A stretch of DNA of 37,008 nt from an uncultured Lachnoanaerobaculum sp. GTDB taxonomy: Bacteria > Bacillota > Clostridia > Lachnospirales > Lachnospiraceae. Numbering within the stretch: position 1 is the stretch's first letter; each line of letters starts with the position of its first letter. The stretch lies in assembly GCA_946999385.1 (NCBI GenBank), contig CAMQCZ010000018.1, forward strand, positions 1 through 37,008. Direction: 5' to 3'. A program made the translations under genes and the position numbers. This document shows, one piece after another, positions 8,053 through 17,013 of this stretch. The notes beneath the pieces are model-generated. The model searched no databases, had not been told where the DNA came from, and saw nothing but the letters and a program-made list of their open reading frames with translations.

Positions 8053-9443
8053 TTAACGCCTTCTCTGGTATCCTCAAGTGCAATATTCATCTGCTTTAAT
8101 ATTTCTCTAATTTCATCAGCTCTTACAAAATCTTTATTCTTTTTAGCTAATGTTCTCTCTTCTATCAATTTTTCAACTTCTAAATCTAAGCTATCCTCTT
8201 TTTCTAAAATAAGTCCAAGAATATCACAAAGTTTAATTAAAATATTCAAGGTATTTTCTATATAATATTTAGAGCTATCTTTATTTATACTTATATTAGC
8301 TATTTTTACAATTTCAAATATAGAGCTTATTGCATCAGCTGTATTAAAATCATCTTCCATTGCTTGCTCAAACTTATTTTTCAATTCTTTTATTTGAATA
8401 AGATATTCATTTTCATCAGCTTTTAGTTCTATGTTATAAGCCGCTTCAAGCTTATCCTTTATAAATTTATATGCTGTTAAAATACGTTCCAGACTATTTT
8501 TAGCAGCTGCCATAAGCTCTTCTGAAAAATTAAGCGGATTTCTATAATGTGCATTAAGCATAAAAAATCTTAAAATTTGTAAATCATACTTTTCACTAAT
8601 ATCTCTAACTGTAAAAAAATTACCTTCAGATTTTGACATTTTTTTATTATTAATATTCAGAAAAGCATTATGCATCCAATAATTTGCAAATTTTTTACCT
8701 GAACAGCATTCAGATTGTGCAATTTCATTTTCATGATGTGGAAATATTAAATCCTCTCCTCCTCCATGAATATCAATCTGCTCTCCTAAATACTTTTTTG
8801 ACATCAGGGAACACTCTATATGCCAGCCCGGACGACCTTTACACCAAGGTGCAGACCAATATGGTTCGCCTTCTTTTTTAGGTTTCCACAAAACAAAATC
8901 ACCTGAATTTTCTTTTTTATCCTCTCCGCTTACCTTTAATTCTCTAAAGCCTGATTGTAAATCATCAATATTTTTATGACTTAATTTTCCATAATCCTTA
9001 AAACTAAGCGTTCTAAAATATACGGTTCCATCTTCTGTATTATAGGCATGACCCTTTTTTATAAGTTCAGCTATCATATCTATCATACCGTCTATTTCTT
9101 TAGTAGCAAGAGGATGAACATCAGCAGGTAAAATATTTAAAGCTTGCATATCCTTCTTACATTCATTTATATATCTTTCTGATATCATATCAGCTGACAC
9201 ATTTTCCTGCATAGCTTTATTTATTATTTTGTCATCTACATCGGTAAAATTAGATACAAATTTCACATCATATCCTTTATATATAAAATATCTTCTCACT
9301 GTATCAAAAAATATCATCGGCCTTGCATTACCTATATGTATCAAATTGTATACAGTAGGACCACAAACATATATTTTAACTTTACCCTCATCCAAAGGAA
9401 CAAATTCTCTTTTTGTTTTTGTCATAGTATCATAAATCTTCAT
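8037..9443 (-). CDS. cysS: Cysteinyl-tRNA synthetase
   Basis: 468 residues, normal length. A class I synthetase that charges tRNA-Cys. The HIGH-type motif is HIGNARP near residue 37, and KMSKS is KKMSKSEGNFF near residue 270. Zinc-site residues are Cys in VCGPTVYN, Cys in HIECSLMS and the His in HHENEIAQS. The C-terminal helical anticodon region is complete. I saw no T-box (no GGGTGG-type antiterminator sequence) before it or before malQ. It lies 24 bases after ispF. Confidence 0.96.
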   Translation of the reverse strand: MKIYDTMTKTKREFVPLDEGKVKIYVCGPTVYNLIHIGNARPMIFFDTVRRYFIYKGYDVKFVSNFTDVDDKIINKAMQENVSADMISERYINECKKDMQALNILPADVHPLATKEIDGMIDMIAELIKKGHAYNTEDGTVYFRTLSFKDYGKLSHKNIDDLQSGFRELKVSGEDKKENSGDFVLWKPKKEGEPYWSAPWCKGRPGWHIECSLMSKKYLGEQIDIHGGGEDLIFPHHENEIAQSECCSGKKFANYWMHNAFLNINNKKMSKSEGNFFTVRDISEKYDLQILRFFMLNAHYRNPLNFSEELMAAAKNSLERILTAYKFIKDKLEAAYNIELKADENEYLIQIKELKNKFEQAMEDDFNTADAISSIFEIVKIANISINKDSSKYYIENTLNILIKLCDILGLILEKEDSLDLEVEKLIEERTLAKKNKDFVRADEIREILKQMNIALEDTREGVKWKRI

Positions 9444-9467
9444 ATTTTCCCTCTTTCAAAATTGAAA

Positions 9468-10013
9468 TCAAATATTTTTATTGCAAGAGCCACAAAATCC
9501 ACAAGAACTTGAACTATTTGCATAAGTTGAAAATGTATCTGAAACACTACTGATCAAGCATACAGCATAAGCCTTAATACCTTCCATAGAACCTGTAAAT
9601 CCCATATTTTCCTCTGTAGTAGCTTTTATATTAATTTGAGTCATACTAATATTTAATACCTTTGATATATTTTCTCTCATATTATCTATATATGGTGCAA
9701 GCTTTGGTCTTTGTGCAACTATAGTTGCATCAATATTCTCAATTATATAAGTTTTTTCTTCTAATAGCTTGGATACTTCTTTTAATAAAATCAAGCTATC
9801 TATGTCTTTATATTGAGGATCATTATCAGGAAAGTGCCTTCCTATATCCCCCAGTGCTGCCGCACCTAATAAGGCATCACTTATGGCATGCAATAAAACA
9901 TCGGCATCTGAATGGCCTAAAAGTCCAAACTGATATGGAATATCAACACCACCTATTATAAGCTTTCTATTTTCTACTAATCTATGTACATCATAGCCAT
10001 GACCTATTCTCAT
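9468..10013 (-). CDS. ispF: 2-C-methyl-D-erythritol 2,4-cyclodiphosphate synthase with Cys-rich tail
   Basis: 181 residues. It closes the cyclodiphosphate ring in the MEP isoprenoid pathway. Metal ligands Asp8, His10 (GYDVHRL) and His42 (LLHAISDALLGAAALGDIG) sit at the canonical numbers, and ATTEENMGFTG is the CDP/active-site loop. The normal protein ends near EGIKAYAVCLIS (about residue 155). Here about 26 more residues follow, ending SSSSCGFCGSCNKNI with C171, C174 and C177 as CX2CX2C. The extension is in frame with its own stop. In many Firmicutes ispF precedes cysS, often with ispD or gltX; here malQ stands in that upstream position, 41 bases away. Confidence 0.94.
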   Translation of the reverse strand: MRIGHGYDVHRLVENRKLIIGGVDIPYQFGLLGHSDADVLLHAISDALLGAAALGDIGRHFPDNDPQYKDIDSLILLKEVSKLLEEKTYIIENIDATIVAQRPKLAPYIDNMRENISKVLNISMTQINIKATTEENMGFTGSMEGIKAYAVCLISSVSDTFSTYANSSSSCGFCGSCNKNI

Positions 10014-10054
10014 ATATACCTCTATAAAAAATAAATATTACTTACTATACATAT

Positions 10055-11536
10055 CTATCTTGAATAAATATTGCATAATTTTGCTATTCTTTGTGCAAGC
10101 TCATCTTGCGGTATCCTATCCAATCTAAAACACCAATTTCCTACAGATGTTCCCGGAGTATTTATTCTAGCCTCATTAGGTAATTCCATATAATCTTGTA
10201 ATTGTGCTATAAAAACATCGGCAATACTTGATAAGCCCAATCTTAATATACCATAACAAATACCCTCTTCTTCATTTAGTCCACCATATAATTTTGCAAA
10301 ATCCAATTCATGCTTTGCTACAGTCTGACTCCATGATAAAATAGTATCATTATCATGAGTTCCTGCATAACATATACAATTTTTTTCATATCTATGTGGT
10401 AAAAATTCATTTTTATCATCTGAATCAAAAGCAAAGCATAATATTTTCATTCCCGGGAAACCTGAATGTTGTAATAATCTTGTTAATTCTTCACTTTGAA
10501 CTCCTAAATTTTCAGCCATAAATTTTGTATCAGGAAATTCCTTTGTAATGCTTGTTATAAAATCTATATCTCCACCTTTTTCCCATTCTCCTACTCTGGC
10601 ATTTGATGAACCATATTTAACCTTATAAAAGCTTTCAAAGCCTCTAAAATGATCAACTCTTATAACATCATATAGCTTTTTTGCACCCCTTATTCTTTGC
10701 TTCCACCAGTTATAATCATCCTTCTTCATCTCTTGCCAATTATATAAAGGATTACCCCATAATTGTCCATCTTCACTAAAATAATCAGGAGGTACTCCTG
10801 CAATAAATGTTGGTATATTTTCTTCATCAAGCAAAAATAGCTTTGGATTTGCCCAACAATCAGATGAATCAGGAGAAACATATATAGGTATATCACCTAT
10901 AATTTCTATTCCTTTAGAATTTGCATAAGCCTTTAAATTACTCCATTGTTTATAAAATAAAAATTGAACAAAAATATAATATTTTATATCATCCTTCAAT
11001 AATTCTTTGTATTTTTCTATAGCAGATTCTTTTCTCAGCCTTGCATCCCTATCTTCCCAATCAATAAATGATTTCATGCCGAAATATTTCTTTAATGCCA
11101 TATATAATGCATAATCTTCTATCCAAAATTCATTTTCCTTTTTAAAAACTTCAATTTGATTTTCATATTTAGAATAAGAATTTTGGAAAGCTTTTTCTAA
11201 AATATATTTTCTTCCATTATAAATCAAGCCATAATCAACCTTATTTTCTTTTTCAAACCATTTTATATTTTCAACTTCATTTCTATCTAAATCACCGTCT
11301 TCTATGAGAAAATCTAAATCAATGAAATATGGATTCCCTGCAAAAGTAGAAAAGCTTTGATAAGGTGAATCCCCATAGCCTGTAGGTCCTATTGGTAAAA
11401 TTTGCCAATATTTCTGCCTTGACTTTTCTAAAAAATCTATGAATCTGTAAGCCTCGCTACCAATTGTTCCAATACCATAATTACTAGGTAAAGAAAATAT
11501 AGGTAATAATATTCCTGCACTTCTTGTAAATTTCAT
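10055..11536 (-). CDS. malQ: 4-alpha-glucanotransferase (amylomaltase, GH77)
   Basis: 493 residues from the preferred start. It transfers alpha-1,4-glucan segments during maltodextrin and glycogen use. GH77 hallmarks are GILLPIFSLPSNYGIGTIG, WQILPIGPTGYGDSPYQS, the nucleophile region DVIRVDHFRGFESFY, the acid/base Glu in FMAENLGVQ, and CYAGTHDND. I chose ATG at 11534-11536 because AGGTG lies 7 bases upstream. A TTG six codons earlier (11554) is in frame but its spacing to AGGAAA is poor. An 18-bp perfect palindrome sits just upstream. The gene heads the ispF-cysS-mrnC-rlmB run and is an unusual partner for it. No other maltodextrin gene is in the window. Confidence 0.94.
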   Translation of the reverse strand: MKFTRSAGILLPIFSLPSNYGIGTIGSEAYRFIDFLEKSRQKYWQILPIGPTGYGDSPYQSFSTFAGNPYFIDLDFLIEDGDLDRNEVENIKWFEKENKVDYGLIYNGRKYILEKAFQNSYSKYENQIEVFKKENEFWIEDYALYMALKKYFGMKSFIDWEDRDARLRKESAIEKYKELLKDDIKYYIFVQFLFYKQWSNLKAYANSKGIEIIGDIPIYVSPDSSDCWANPKLFLLDEENIPTFIAGVPPDYFSEDGQLWGNPLYNWQEMKKDDYNWWKQRIRGAKKLYDVIRVDHFRGFESFYKVKYGSSNARVGEWEKGGDIDFITSITKEFPDTKFMAENLGVQSEELTRLLQHSGFPGMKILCFAFDSDDKNEFLPHRYEKNCICYAGTHDNDTILSWSQTVAKHELDFAKLYGGLNEEEGICYGILRLGLSSIADVFIAQLQDYMELPNEARINTPGTSVGNWCFRLDRIPQDELAQRIAKLCNIYSR

Positions 11537-11547
11537 ATCTCTACACC

Positions 11548-11565
11548 TATACAAATATTTGTATA
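11548..11565. promoter_or_regulatory. 18-bp perfect palindrome upstream of malQ
   Basis: TATACAAATATTTGTATA lies 11 bases before the malQ ATG, overlapping the 5' side of the ribosome binding site region. It could be an operator. Its regulator is unknown. Confidence 0.5.
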
Positions 11566-11780
11566 TTTTTCCTTTCTTTAAAATAAATATTATGTAAGAT
11601 ATATACGCCTTTAATTTTTATATCAATATTATACTATAATTTATGTTTTTTTTCCATTATTTATTATTAATCTCAGATAAAAGACTTATTCTAAAATATC
11701 AAAAATAATCTTATTTTTATTATTAAAGCAAAGCCGGACATATTATATAGCTTTAATATTTTTTCTCTTATTTAAATAAA
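11566..11780. other. AT-rich intergenic region upstream of malQ
   Basis: No gene seen. On the minus strand TTGATA and TATATC 17 bases apart (about 11595-11625) could be a weak malQ promoter. An 8-bp inverted repeat ATTAAAGC/GCTTTAAT spans roughly 11722-11757, with no gene to serve on its T-rich side. Confidence 0.35.
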
Positions 11781-11822
11781 ATAAGGAGAAAATAAGCATT
11801 GATATGCCTAAGCTCTCCTTAT
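11781..11822 (-). terminator. Terminator of the rnf operon
   Basis: A 9-bp stem ATAAGGAGA/TCTCCTTAT (11781-11789 with 11814-11822) encloses a small GCAT/ATGC inner stem. On the minus strand it runs into ATTTTATTT. It lies about 50 bases after the rnfB stop. Confidence 0.6.
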
Positions 11823-11870
11823 CAAAATTTTATATAGAAATATTCAGATAGTATATAAGATAGCATCAAT

Positions 11871-12689
11871 TTATGCACTAACCTCTAAAACTCCTAAATT
11901 ATTGCTTTTAATAACCTTTGTAGGACATTTAAGTGCACATTCTCCACAATTTGTACATTTAAGATAGTCAATCTTAGCTACATTATTTTGCATATGTATT
12001 GCATCAAATTTACAAACCTTGGTACATAAGGTACAGGCAATACATCCTACACTACATTTTGTCTTTACATCCTTACCTTTATCATTTGATCTACATTGCA
12101 CAATATGCTTTGCACTAAATGGCACCAATTCAATCAATTTCTTAGGACAAGCATCAATACATTTTCCACAGGCCACGCATTTTTCTTCACTTACTTTAGC
12201 TATTCCTAAAACAATATGAAGAGCATCAAATTCACACGCATTAACACAAGAACCATATCCCAAACAACCATATTCACAGGATTTATCGCCGGCAGCCGGC
12301 AAATTAAGCAACATATTACAATCAAATTCACCCTTATAATTATAATTTTTATTACTTTTTTCCTGATTACCGATACAGCGAACAAAAGCAACCTTTCTTT
12401 CCTGCTCTACAGCCTCAACTCCCATAATTTCAGAAATTTTTTTGGCTACTATATTGCCACCTACAGGACATGAATTTACATTTGCAAGTCCATTTGCTAT
12501 TGCTCTCGCAAGACCGTCGCAGCCCGGATAACCACAAGCTCCACAATTATTTCCCGGCAAAATCCTTCTTACCAAATCCTCCTTTTCACAAATTTGAACT
12601 GAAAATTTTTCGCTTGCTATACATAAAACTACTCCTACTACAATACCTATAACACCTAAAAGCAGTGCTGACACAATTATACTTGACAT
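11871..12689 (-). CDS. rnfB: Rnf complex subunit B (multi-FeS ferredoxin-accepting subunit)
   Basis: 272 residues. The Rnf complex is a membrane ferredoxin:NAD+ oxidoreductase that pumps Na+ or H+. RnfB has one N-terminal membrane helix (residues about 5-27), then a 4Fe-4S site in GNNCGACGYPGCDG with a later CPVGG. Several ferredoxin-type clusters follow: the CX3C/CX3C pattern around CEYGCLGYGSCVNACEF, CVACGKCIDACPKKL, CSVGCIACTLCTKVCKF and CTNCGECALKCPTKV. This is the usual high-cluster RnfB of anaerobes. It is the last gene of rnfCDGEAB, 9 bases after rnfA, with a terminator behind it. Confidence 0.96.
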   Translation of the reverse strand: MSSIIVSALLLGVIGIVVGVVLCIASEKFSVQICEKEDLVRRILPGNNCGACGYPGCDGLARAIANGLANVNSCPVGGNIVAKKISEIMGVEAVEQERKVAFVRCIGNQEKSNKNYNYKGEFDCNMLLNLPAAGDKSCEYGCLGYGSCVNACEFDALHIVLGIAKVSEEKCVACGKCIDACPKKLIELVPFSAKHIVQCRSNDKGKDVKTKCSVGCIACTLCTKVCKFDAIHMQNNVAKIDYLKCTNCGECALKCPTKVIKSNNLGVLEVSA

Positions 12690-12698
12690 ATTTTCCCC

Positions 12699-13277
12699 CT
12701 ACTTTATCAAACCTTGAAAGCCAAAAAATGCTATTGCCATAAGTCCGGCAGTTATCAACACTATGGGCATACCCTTAAAATTATCCGGTATATCATTATA
12801 TTCTATTTTTTCTCTTATACCTGCCATAAGTACAATAGCTATTGTAAAACCTAAAGCAGTTCCAATTCCATATATAATACTTTTTATAAAACCAAATTCC
12901 TTTGTAACATTATCTAAGGATACTCCTAAGACAGCACAATTAGTTGTTATAAGTGGCAAATAAACTCCTAAGGCTTCATATAAGCTTGGAATTTTTTTTC
13001 TTAAAACCATTTCAACAAATTGAACTAAAGCTGCAATAAGTAAAATAAAAACTATTGTTTTTAAATAATCAAGTTCAAATGGAACTAAAATATTAATATA
13101 AATAAGGCTTGACATAGCAGAAGATAGGGCTATTACAAATATAACTGCAAATCCCATTCCAATAGAGGTTTCAATTTTTTTTGAAACCCCCAAGAAAGGA
13201 CATAAGCCTAAAAATCTGCTTAAAACAACATTATTTACCAAAGCCGCCGCTATTAAAATTAAAATTAATTCTGTCAT
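12699..13277 (-). CDS. rnfA: Rnf complex subunit A (membrane)
   Basis: 192 residues, six hydrophobic segments. RnfA and RnfE are homologous, oppositely oriented membrane subunits that carry electrons across the bilayer between them. Family motifs are VNNVVLSRFLGLCPFLGVSKK near the N terminus (first half) and PLITTNCAVLGVSL in the middle, each with a conserved Cys expected to hold a shared Fe-S centre. It is 13 bases after rnfE. Confidence 0.95.
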   Translation of the reverse strand: MTELILILIAAALVNNVVLSRFLGLCPFLGVSKKIETSIGMGFAVIFVIALSSAMSSLIYINILVPFELDYLKTIVFILLIAALVQFVEMVLRKKIPSLYEALGVYLPLITTNCAVLGVSLDNVTKEFGFIKSIIYGIGTALGFTIAIVLMAGIREKIEYNDIPDNFKGMPIVLITAGLMAIAFFGFQGLIK

Positions 13278-13290
13278 AACTTATCCTTTC

Positions 13291-13956
13291 TTAATTTTTA
13301 CATGAATTACAGATGGTACAACCTGAGCAAGAGGTACCTTCTTTATCATTTTTTTCTACATTACTTGCACTTTTTAACTTAAATTTATTTTGTAAAGCTG
13401 TTAATATTGCCAATACAAAAAATGCACCGGGTGCTAATATAAATATTGATATAGTATATGACTTTGGAATAATAAGTAGACCAAAAATTCTACCTGAGCC
13501 GAGTAATTCTCTCACTATACCTATAGATGTAAGTGCAAGAGTAAATCCAATTCCCATACCTATACCGTCAAATAATGACAATATACAATTATTTTTAGAA
13601 GCATAGCTTTCAGCCCTTCCTAAAATAATACAATTTACTACTATTAGTGGTATATAAATACCTAATGCATTATATAAACTTCTTGTATATGCCTGCATAA
13701 GTAATTCAACTATTGTAACAAGAGAAGCCACTATAACTATATATGCCGGAATTCTTACTTTATCAGGTATAATCCTTCTGAGTAAGGATATAATTAAATT
13801 TGATAAGCTTAAGACAATTAATGTTGATATTCCCATACCAAGTCCATTAACAGCCGAGGTTGTAACGGCAAGAGTCGGACACATACCAAGCATAAGAACA
13901 AAAGTCGGATTTTCTTTGATGACACCATTATATAAACGTTCACTAACCTTATTCAT
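13291..13956 (-). CDS. rnfE: Rnf complex subunit E (membrane) with CX2CX2CX2C tail
   Basis: 221 residues. It is the partner of RnfA, with matching motifs NPTFVLMLGMCPTLAVTTSA and PLIVVNCIILGRAE, six membrane segments and LGSGRIFG. After the last helix a polar stretch ends in GTSCSGCTICNSCKN. C210, C213, C216 and C219 are spaced CX2CX2CX2C, which would be able to bind a metal or Fe-S centre. By the positive-inside pattern the tail's side is not certain. It is co-transcribed between rnfG and rnfA with gaps of 9 and 13 bases. Confidence 0.95.
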   Translation of the reverse strand: MNKVSERLYNGVIKENPTFVLMLGMCPTLAVTTSAVNGLGMGISTLIVLSLSNLIISLLRRIIPDKVRIPAYIVIVASLVTIVELLMQAYTRSLYNALGIYIPLIVVNCIILGRAESYASKNNCILSLFDGIGMGIGFTLALTSIGIVRELLGSGRIFGLLIIPKSYTISIFILAPGAFFVLAILTALQNKFKLKSASNVEKNDKEGTSCSGCTICNSCKN

Positions 13957-13965
13957 TTTTCCCTC

Positions 13966-14571
13966 CTACTTTTTATTATTCACAAAATATATAGCCGCAT
14001 TTACAGCATTTGTTACAGCCCTTGAACTTATTGTTGCCCCTGATATGGCACTTATTTCATCATCCGACTTGGAATTACCCTTAACTACTGATAATATATT
14101 TGCTTTTTTATTGTTAAATTGTGAATAAAATGGTTCTTCTGTCGCTTTCATACCAAGACCAGGTGTTTCTTGTATACTCAAAAAAGCAATGGAATTTATA
14201 ATATTGTCATTATTAATTCCAACTGAAATTGATATATTGCCACCATATCCATCCATAGAGCTTGTATCTACAACATAACCTTCAGGCTTACCATTCTTAT
14301 CCAAGGCTTCAACAACACTATCTATCTTGACTTTTCCAAAATTTTCTTTTTTAAGCTTTTCATTTATTTCATTTATGGAAATGTTAAGCTCATCATTCAT
14401 ATTAAAATCCTCAGCATTTTCAAAAACGGATTTATATGCTTCATATTTAGCTGCCAGCTTTGCCTTTTTTATAGGTTCTTTTGTTAAATTATTTACAAAT
14501 CCAAGCAATAATCCTGATATAAGCGTTATAATACATAAAATTATCGCATCTTTAATATGTAATTTTTTCAT
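13966..14571 (-). CDS. rnfG: Rnf complex subunit G (covalent FMN)
   Basis: 201 residues. One N-terminal membrane helix (about 7-27), then an extracytoplasmic FMN-binding domain. The flavin attaches through phosphoester to Thr180 in ISGATISSRAV, the family S-G-A-T motif. It overlaps the 3' end of rnfD by 20 bases. Confidence 0.95.
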   Translation of the reverse strand: MKKLHIKDAIILCIITLISGLLLGFVNNLTKEPIKKAKLAAKYEAYKSVFENAEDFNMNDELNISINEINEKLKKENFGKVKIDSVVEALDKNGKPEGYVVDTSSMDGYGGNISISVGINNDNIINSIAFLSIQETPGLGMKATEEPFYSQFNNKKANILSVVKGNSKSDDEISAISGATISSRAVTNAVNAAIYFVNNKK

Positions 14572-15523
14572 ATTTTTTACCTCTCATACCAAATACTTTA
14601 GGAAAAGTATATTTTTCTATCAAAGGAGATAGTATATTTCCAATAATTATTGCATAACTAACACCCTCAGCACTGCCTGTAAACAATCTAAAAATACCTG
14701 TTAGCAAGCCTATAAATATAGCAAATATATATTGACCTTTTACAGTTAAAGGGCTTGAAGAATAGTCAGTTGCCATAAAAAATGCTCCAAATATAAGTCC
14801 TCCTGAAAATATATGAGCTAATACATAAATAAAATCATGTTTTCCGAATATAAATACAAAAATAGCAACCGTTAAAATATATGTTAATGGAATTCTAAGC
14901 TTAATTACTTTTTTTATCAAAAGATATATTGCACCAATTAATAGTGCAAGTGCTGAAACTTCCCCTATAGTTCCCGGTATTGTACCTATAAATAAATCAA
15001 AAATATTAAAATCATAGCCTGTAAAAAATGTTCCATTTTTTATTGCAGCCAATGGAGTTACACTTGATAATGAATCAAAATCTAATTTTTTGCTTGTAAA
15101 ATCTGTCATACTCTTTGCAAAGCTTATTAATAAAAAGCATCTTGCACCTAATGCCGGATTCATCCAATTTTGACCTATTCCACCATATACCTGTTTTACA
15201 ACTATTATTGCAAAAAATGCTCCTATTATAACCTGCCAAAGCGGTATATTTGCCGGCAAATTCAGTGCTAATATCAGACCTGTTACAACAGCCGAGCAAT
15301 CATAAATTGTTATATTTTTTTTCATTAATCTTTGGTATAAATACTCTGATAAAATACAAGCTACTACACTAGTAATTATTACTAAAAAAGCGTTGAATCC
15401 AAATTGATATATTCCAAATCCAATGCAAGGTATCATAGCAATACAAACATCAAGCATAATACTTCTTGTTGTTGAATTATCTTTTATATGAGGTGCGGCT
15501 GATATATTATATAAGTTATACAT
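14552..15523 (-). CDS. rnfD: Rnf complex subunit D (membrane, covalent FMN)
   Basis: 323 residues with nine or ten membrane segments, of the NqrB/RnfD family. The FMN-carrying Thr is expected in SLSSVTPLAAIKNG, the counterpart of the usual SGATPLA. IPGTIGEVSALALLIGA and WMNPALGARCFLL are family signatures. Its ATG overlaps the rnfC stop by one base. Confidence 0.95.
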   Translation of the reverse strand: MYNLYNISAAPHIKDNSTTRSIMLDVCIAMIPCIGFGIYQFGFNAFLVIITSVVACILSEYLYQRLMKKNITIYDCSAVVTGLILALNLPANIPLWQVIIGAFFAIIVVKQVYGGIGQNWMNPALGARCFLLISFAKSMTDFTSKKLDFDSLSSVTPLAAIKNGTFFTGYDFNIFDLFIGTIPGTIGEVSALALLIGAIYLLIKKVIKLRIPLTYILTVAIFVFIFGKHDFIYVLAHIFSGGLIFGAFFMATDYSSSPLTVKGQYIFAIFIGLLTGIFRLFTGSAEGVSYAIIIGNILSPLIEKYTFPKVFGMRGKKYEKITY

Positions 15524-16869
15524 TATGCTCCTACCTCCTTATTAATATTATTCTTTTTTTCTTGAAAAATTATTTTCCTCATCATAGAAAATGCTTGTGT
15601 TAAAGGTCTTTTTGCAGGACATATGTAAGAACAGGAGCCACATTCTATACATTCCAATCCATTAATTTTTTCAAAATTTTTCTTATCCATCCTAATAGCA
15701 TAATCCATCATAAGAACCGGCATAAGTCTATTAGGGCAAACTTCAAGACATTTTGAGCATTTAATACAAGGAGTTTCATTCTGCTTTTCTAAGGTATCAA
15801 AGGTATTTGCCAAAATAGATGAAGATGTTTTTATTATAGGTATATCTAAGTCAAATAAGGCTTTACCCATCATAGGACCTCCACTAATAATCTTAACAGC
15901 CTCTTTAGTAAATCCACCCAGCTCTTCTATTATTTTTAAATGACTTGTGCCTATATCAACTCTATAATTTGCACATTTATCAAAAGCATCACCTGTTATT
16001 GTTATCACTTTTTTTGTCAACGGTCTTGAATATGATACAGCATCACTAATAGCAACAACTGTACTTATATTTTCTATAATACATCCAACATCCATAGGTA
16101 ATTCATTATGATTAAACTCTCTTAATGTTATTGCCTTTACTATACTTTTTTCTCCACCTTGTGGATATTTTGTTTTTAAAGGACATACCTTTATTTTCTC
16201 CTCCTTATCACAAAGCTTTGTCAAAATATTTATAGCTTCTTTTTTATTATCTTCTATTGCAATAATTGCTTTTGCATTATCAAATAAATATAAAATGATT
16301 TTTATACCGTTAATTATATCCTGATTTCGTTCAAGCATAATTCTATAATCACTTGTCAAATAAGGTTCACACTCTGCACCGTTAATTAAAATATATTCTA
16401 TTTGTGAAGGATTTTTAGGACTTAATTTTACATGAGTAGGAAAACCGGCACCTCCAAGTCCTACAATGCCTGCTTCTTTTATTATTTCTATTATTTCTTT
16501 TTTTGATAAAGTCTTATAATCCCTATATACTCCAAAGCCTTCTACAGCTTTATATTCTTCATCATTATCAATAATAATACTGTCAAGCATAAAACCACTT
16601 GTAGTACGTCTTTTTTCTATTTTTTTTACCTTACCTGAAATTGAGCTTATAATATTTGAAGATATTAAAGAAGTGGCATTTGCAATCTTTTCTCCTACTA
16701 ATACACTTTGTCCAACTTTTACTATGGGAATAGCAGGTGAGCCTATATGCTGCTGAATAGGGTAAACTTTTTCACCCTTTATAGATAAATCAATTATAGG
16801 GGTATTCATTGTTAGAGCCTTTCCATCATATAATGGATGAATCCCCCCTTTAAATGTAGGTAGTAACAT
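15523..16869 (-). CDS. rnfC: Rnf complex subunit C (NADH-binding, 2x 4Fe-4S)
   Basis: 448 residues. It faces the cytoplasm and exchanges electrons with NAD+. Start FKGGIHPLYDGK is the family N terminus. GGAGFPTHVK and the NuoF-like region (about 130-300) bind NADH/FMN. Two ferredoxin motifs near the C terminus, CIKCSKCLEVCP and CIECGSCSYICP, carry the clusters. It is the first gene of rnfCDGEAB, and a promoter precedes it. Confidence 0.96.
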   Translation of the reverse strand: MLLPTFKGGIHPLYDGKALTMNTPIIDLSIKGEKVYPIQQHIGSPAIPIVKVGQSVLVGEKIANATSLISSNIISSISGKVKKIEKRRTTSGFMLDSIIIDNDEEYKAVEGFGVYRDYKTLSKKEIIEIIKEAGIVGLGGAGFPTHVKLSPKNPSQIEYILINGAECEPYLTSDYRIMLERNQDIINGIKIILYLFDNAKAIIAIEDNKKEAINILTKLCDKEEKIKVCPLKTKYPQGGEKSIVKAITLREFNHNELPMDVGCIIENISTVVAISDAVSYSRPLTKKVITITGDAFDKCANYRVDIGTSHLKIIEELGGFTKEAVKIISGGPMMGKALFDLDIPIIKTSSSILANTFDTLEKQNETPCIKCSKCLEVCPNRLMPVLMMDYAIRMDKKNFEKINGLECIECGSCSYICPAKRPLTQAFSMMRKIIFQEKKNNINKEVGA

Positions 16870-16905
16870 ACTAAATTTCCTCTTTTCTTTAGCTTACTTT
16901 ATGCT

Positions 16906-16935
16906 ATTTTATCATAATTTTTAATTCTTTTTCAA
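16906..16935 (-). promoter_or_regulatory. Promoter of rnfCDGEAB
   Basis: On the minus strand TTGAAA (16930-16935) and TAAAAT (16906-16911) are 18 bases apart, about 35-65 bases before the rnfC ATG. Confidence 0.55.
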
Positions 16936-16962
16936 TTATTACTCTAAATAATGCTGTATTTT

Positions 16963-16992
16963 AAAAGAAACATACAATATTTCATTGTATGT
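16963..16992 (-). terminator. Terminator after the EamA permease gene
   Basis: A perfect 9-bp stem ACATACAAT/ATTGTATGT (16970-16978 with 16984-16992), followed on the minus strand by TTCTTTT. Confidence 0.7.
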
Positions 16993-17013
16993 TTTAATAA
17001 AGATCTTTTATAA

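Noticed and set aside
11722..11757. Terminator formed by ATTAAAGC/GCTTTAAT
   Set aside because: The T run is on the plus side, where no gene ends; loop is long and stem short.
8037..11871. T-box leader before cysS or its operon
   Set aside because: No GGGTGG-type antiterminator sequence or long leader is present; cysS starts 24 bases after ispF.
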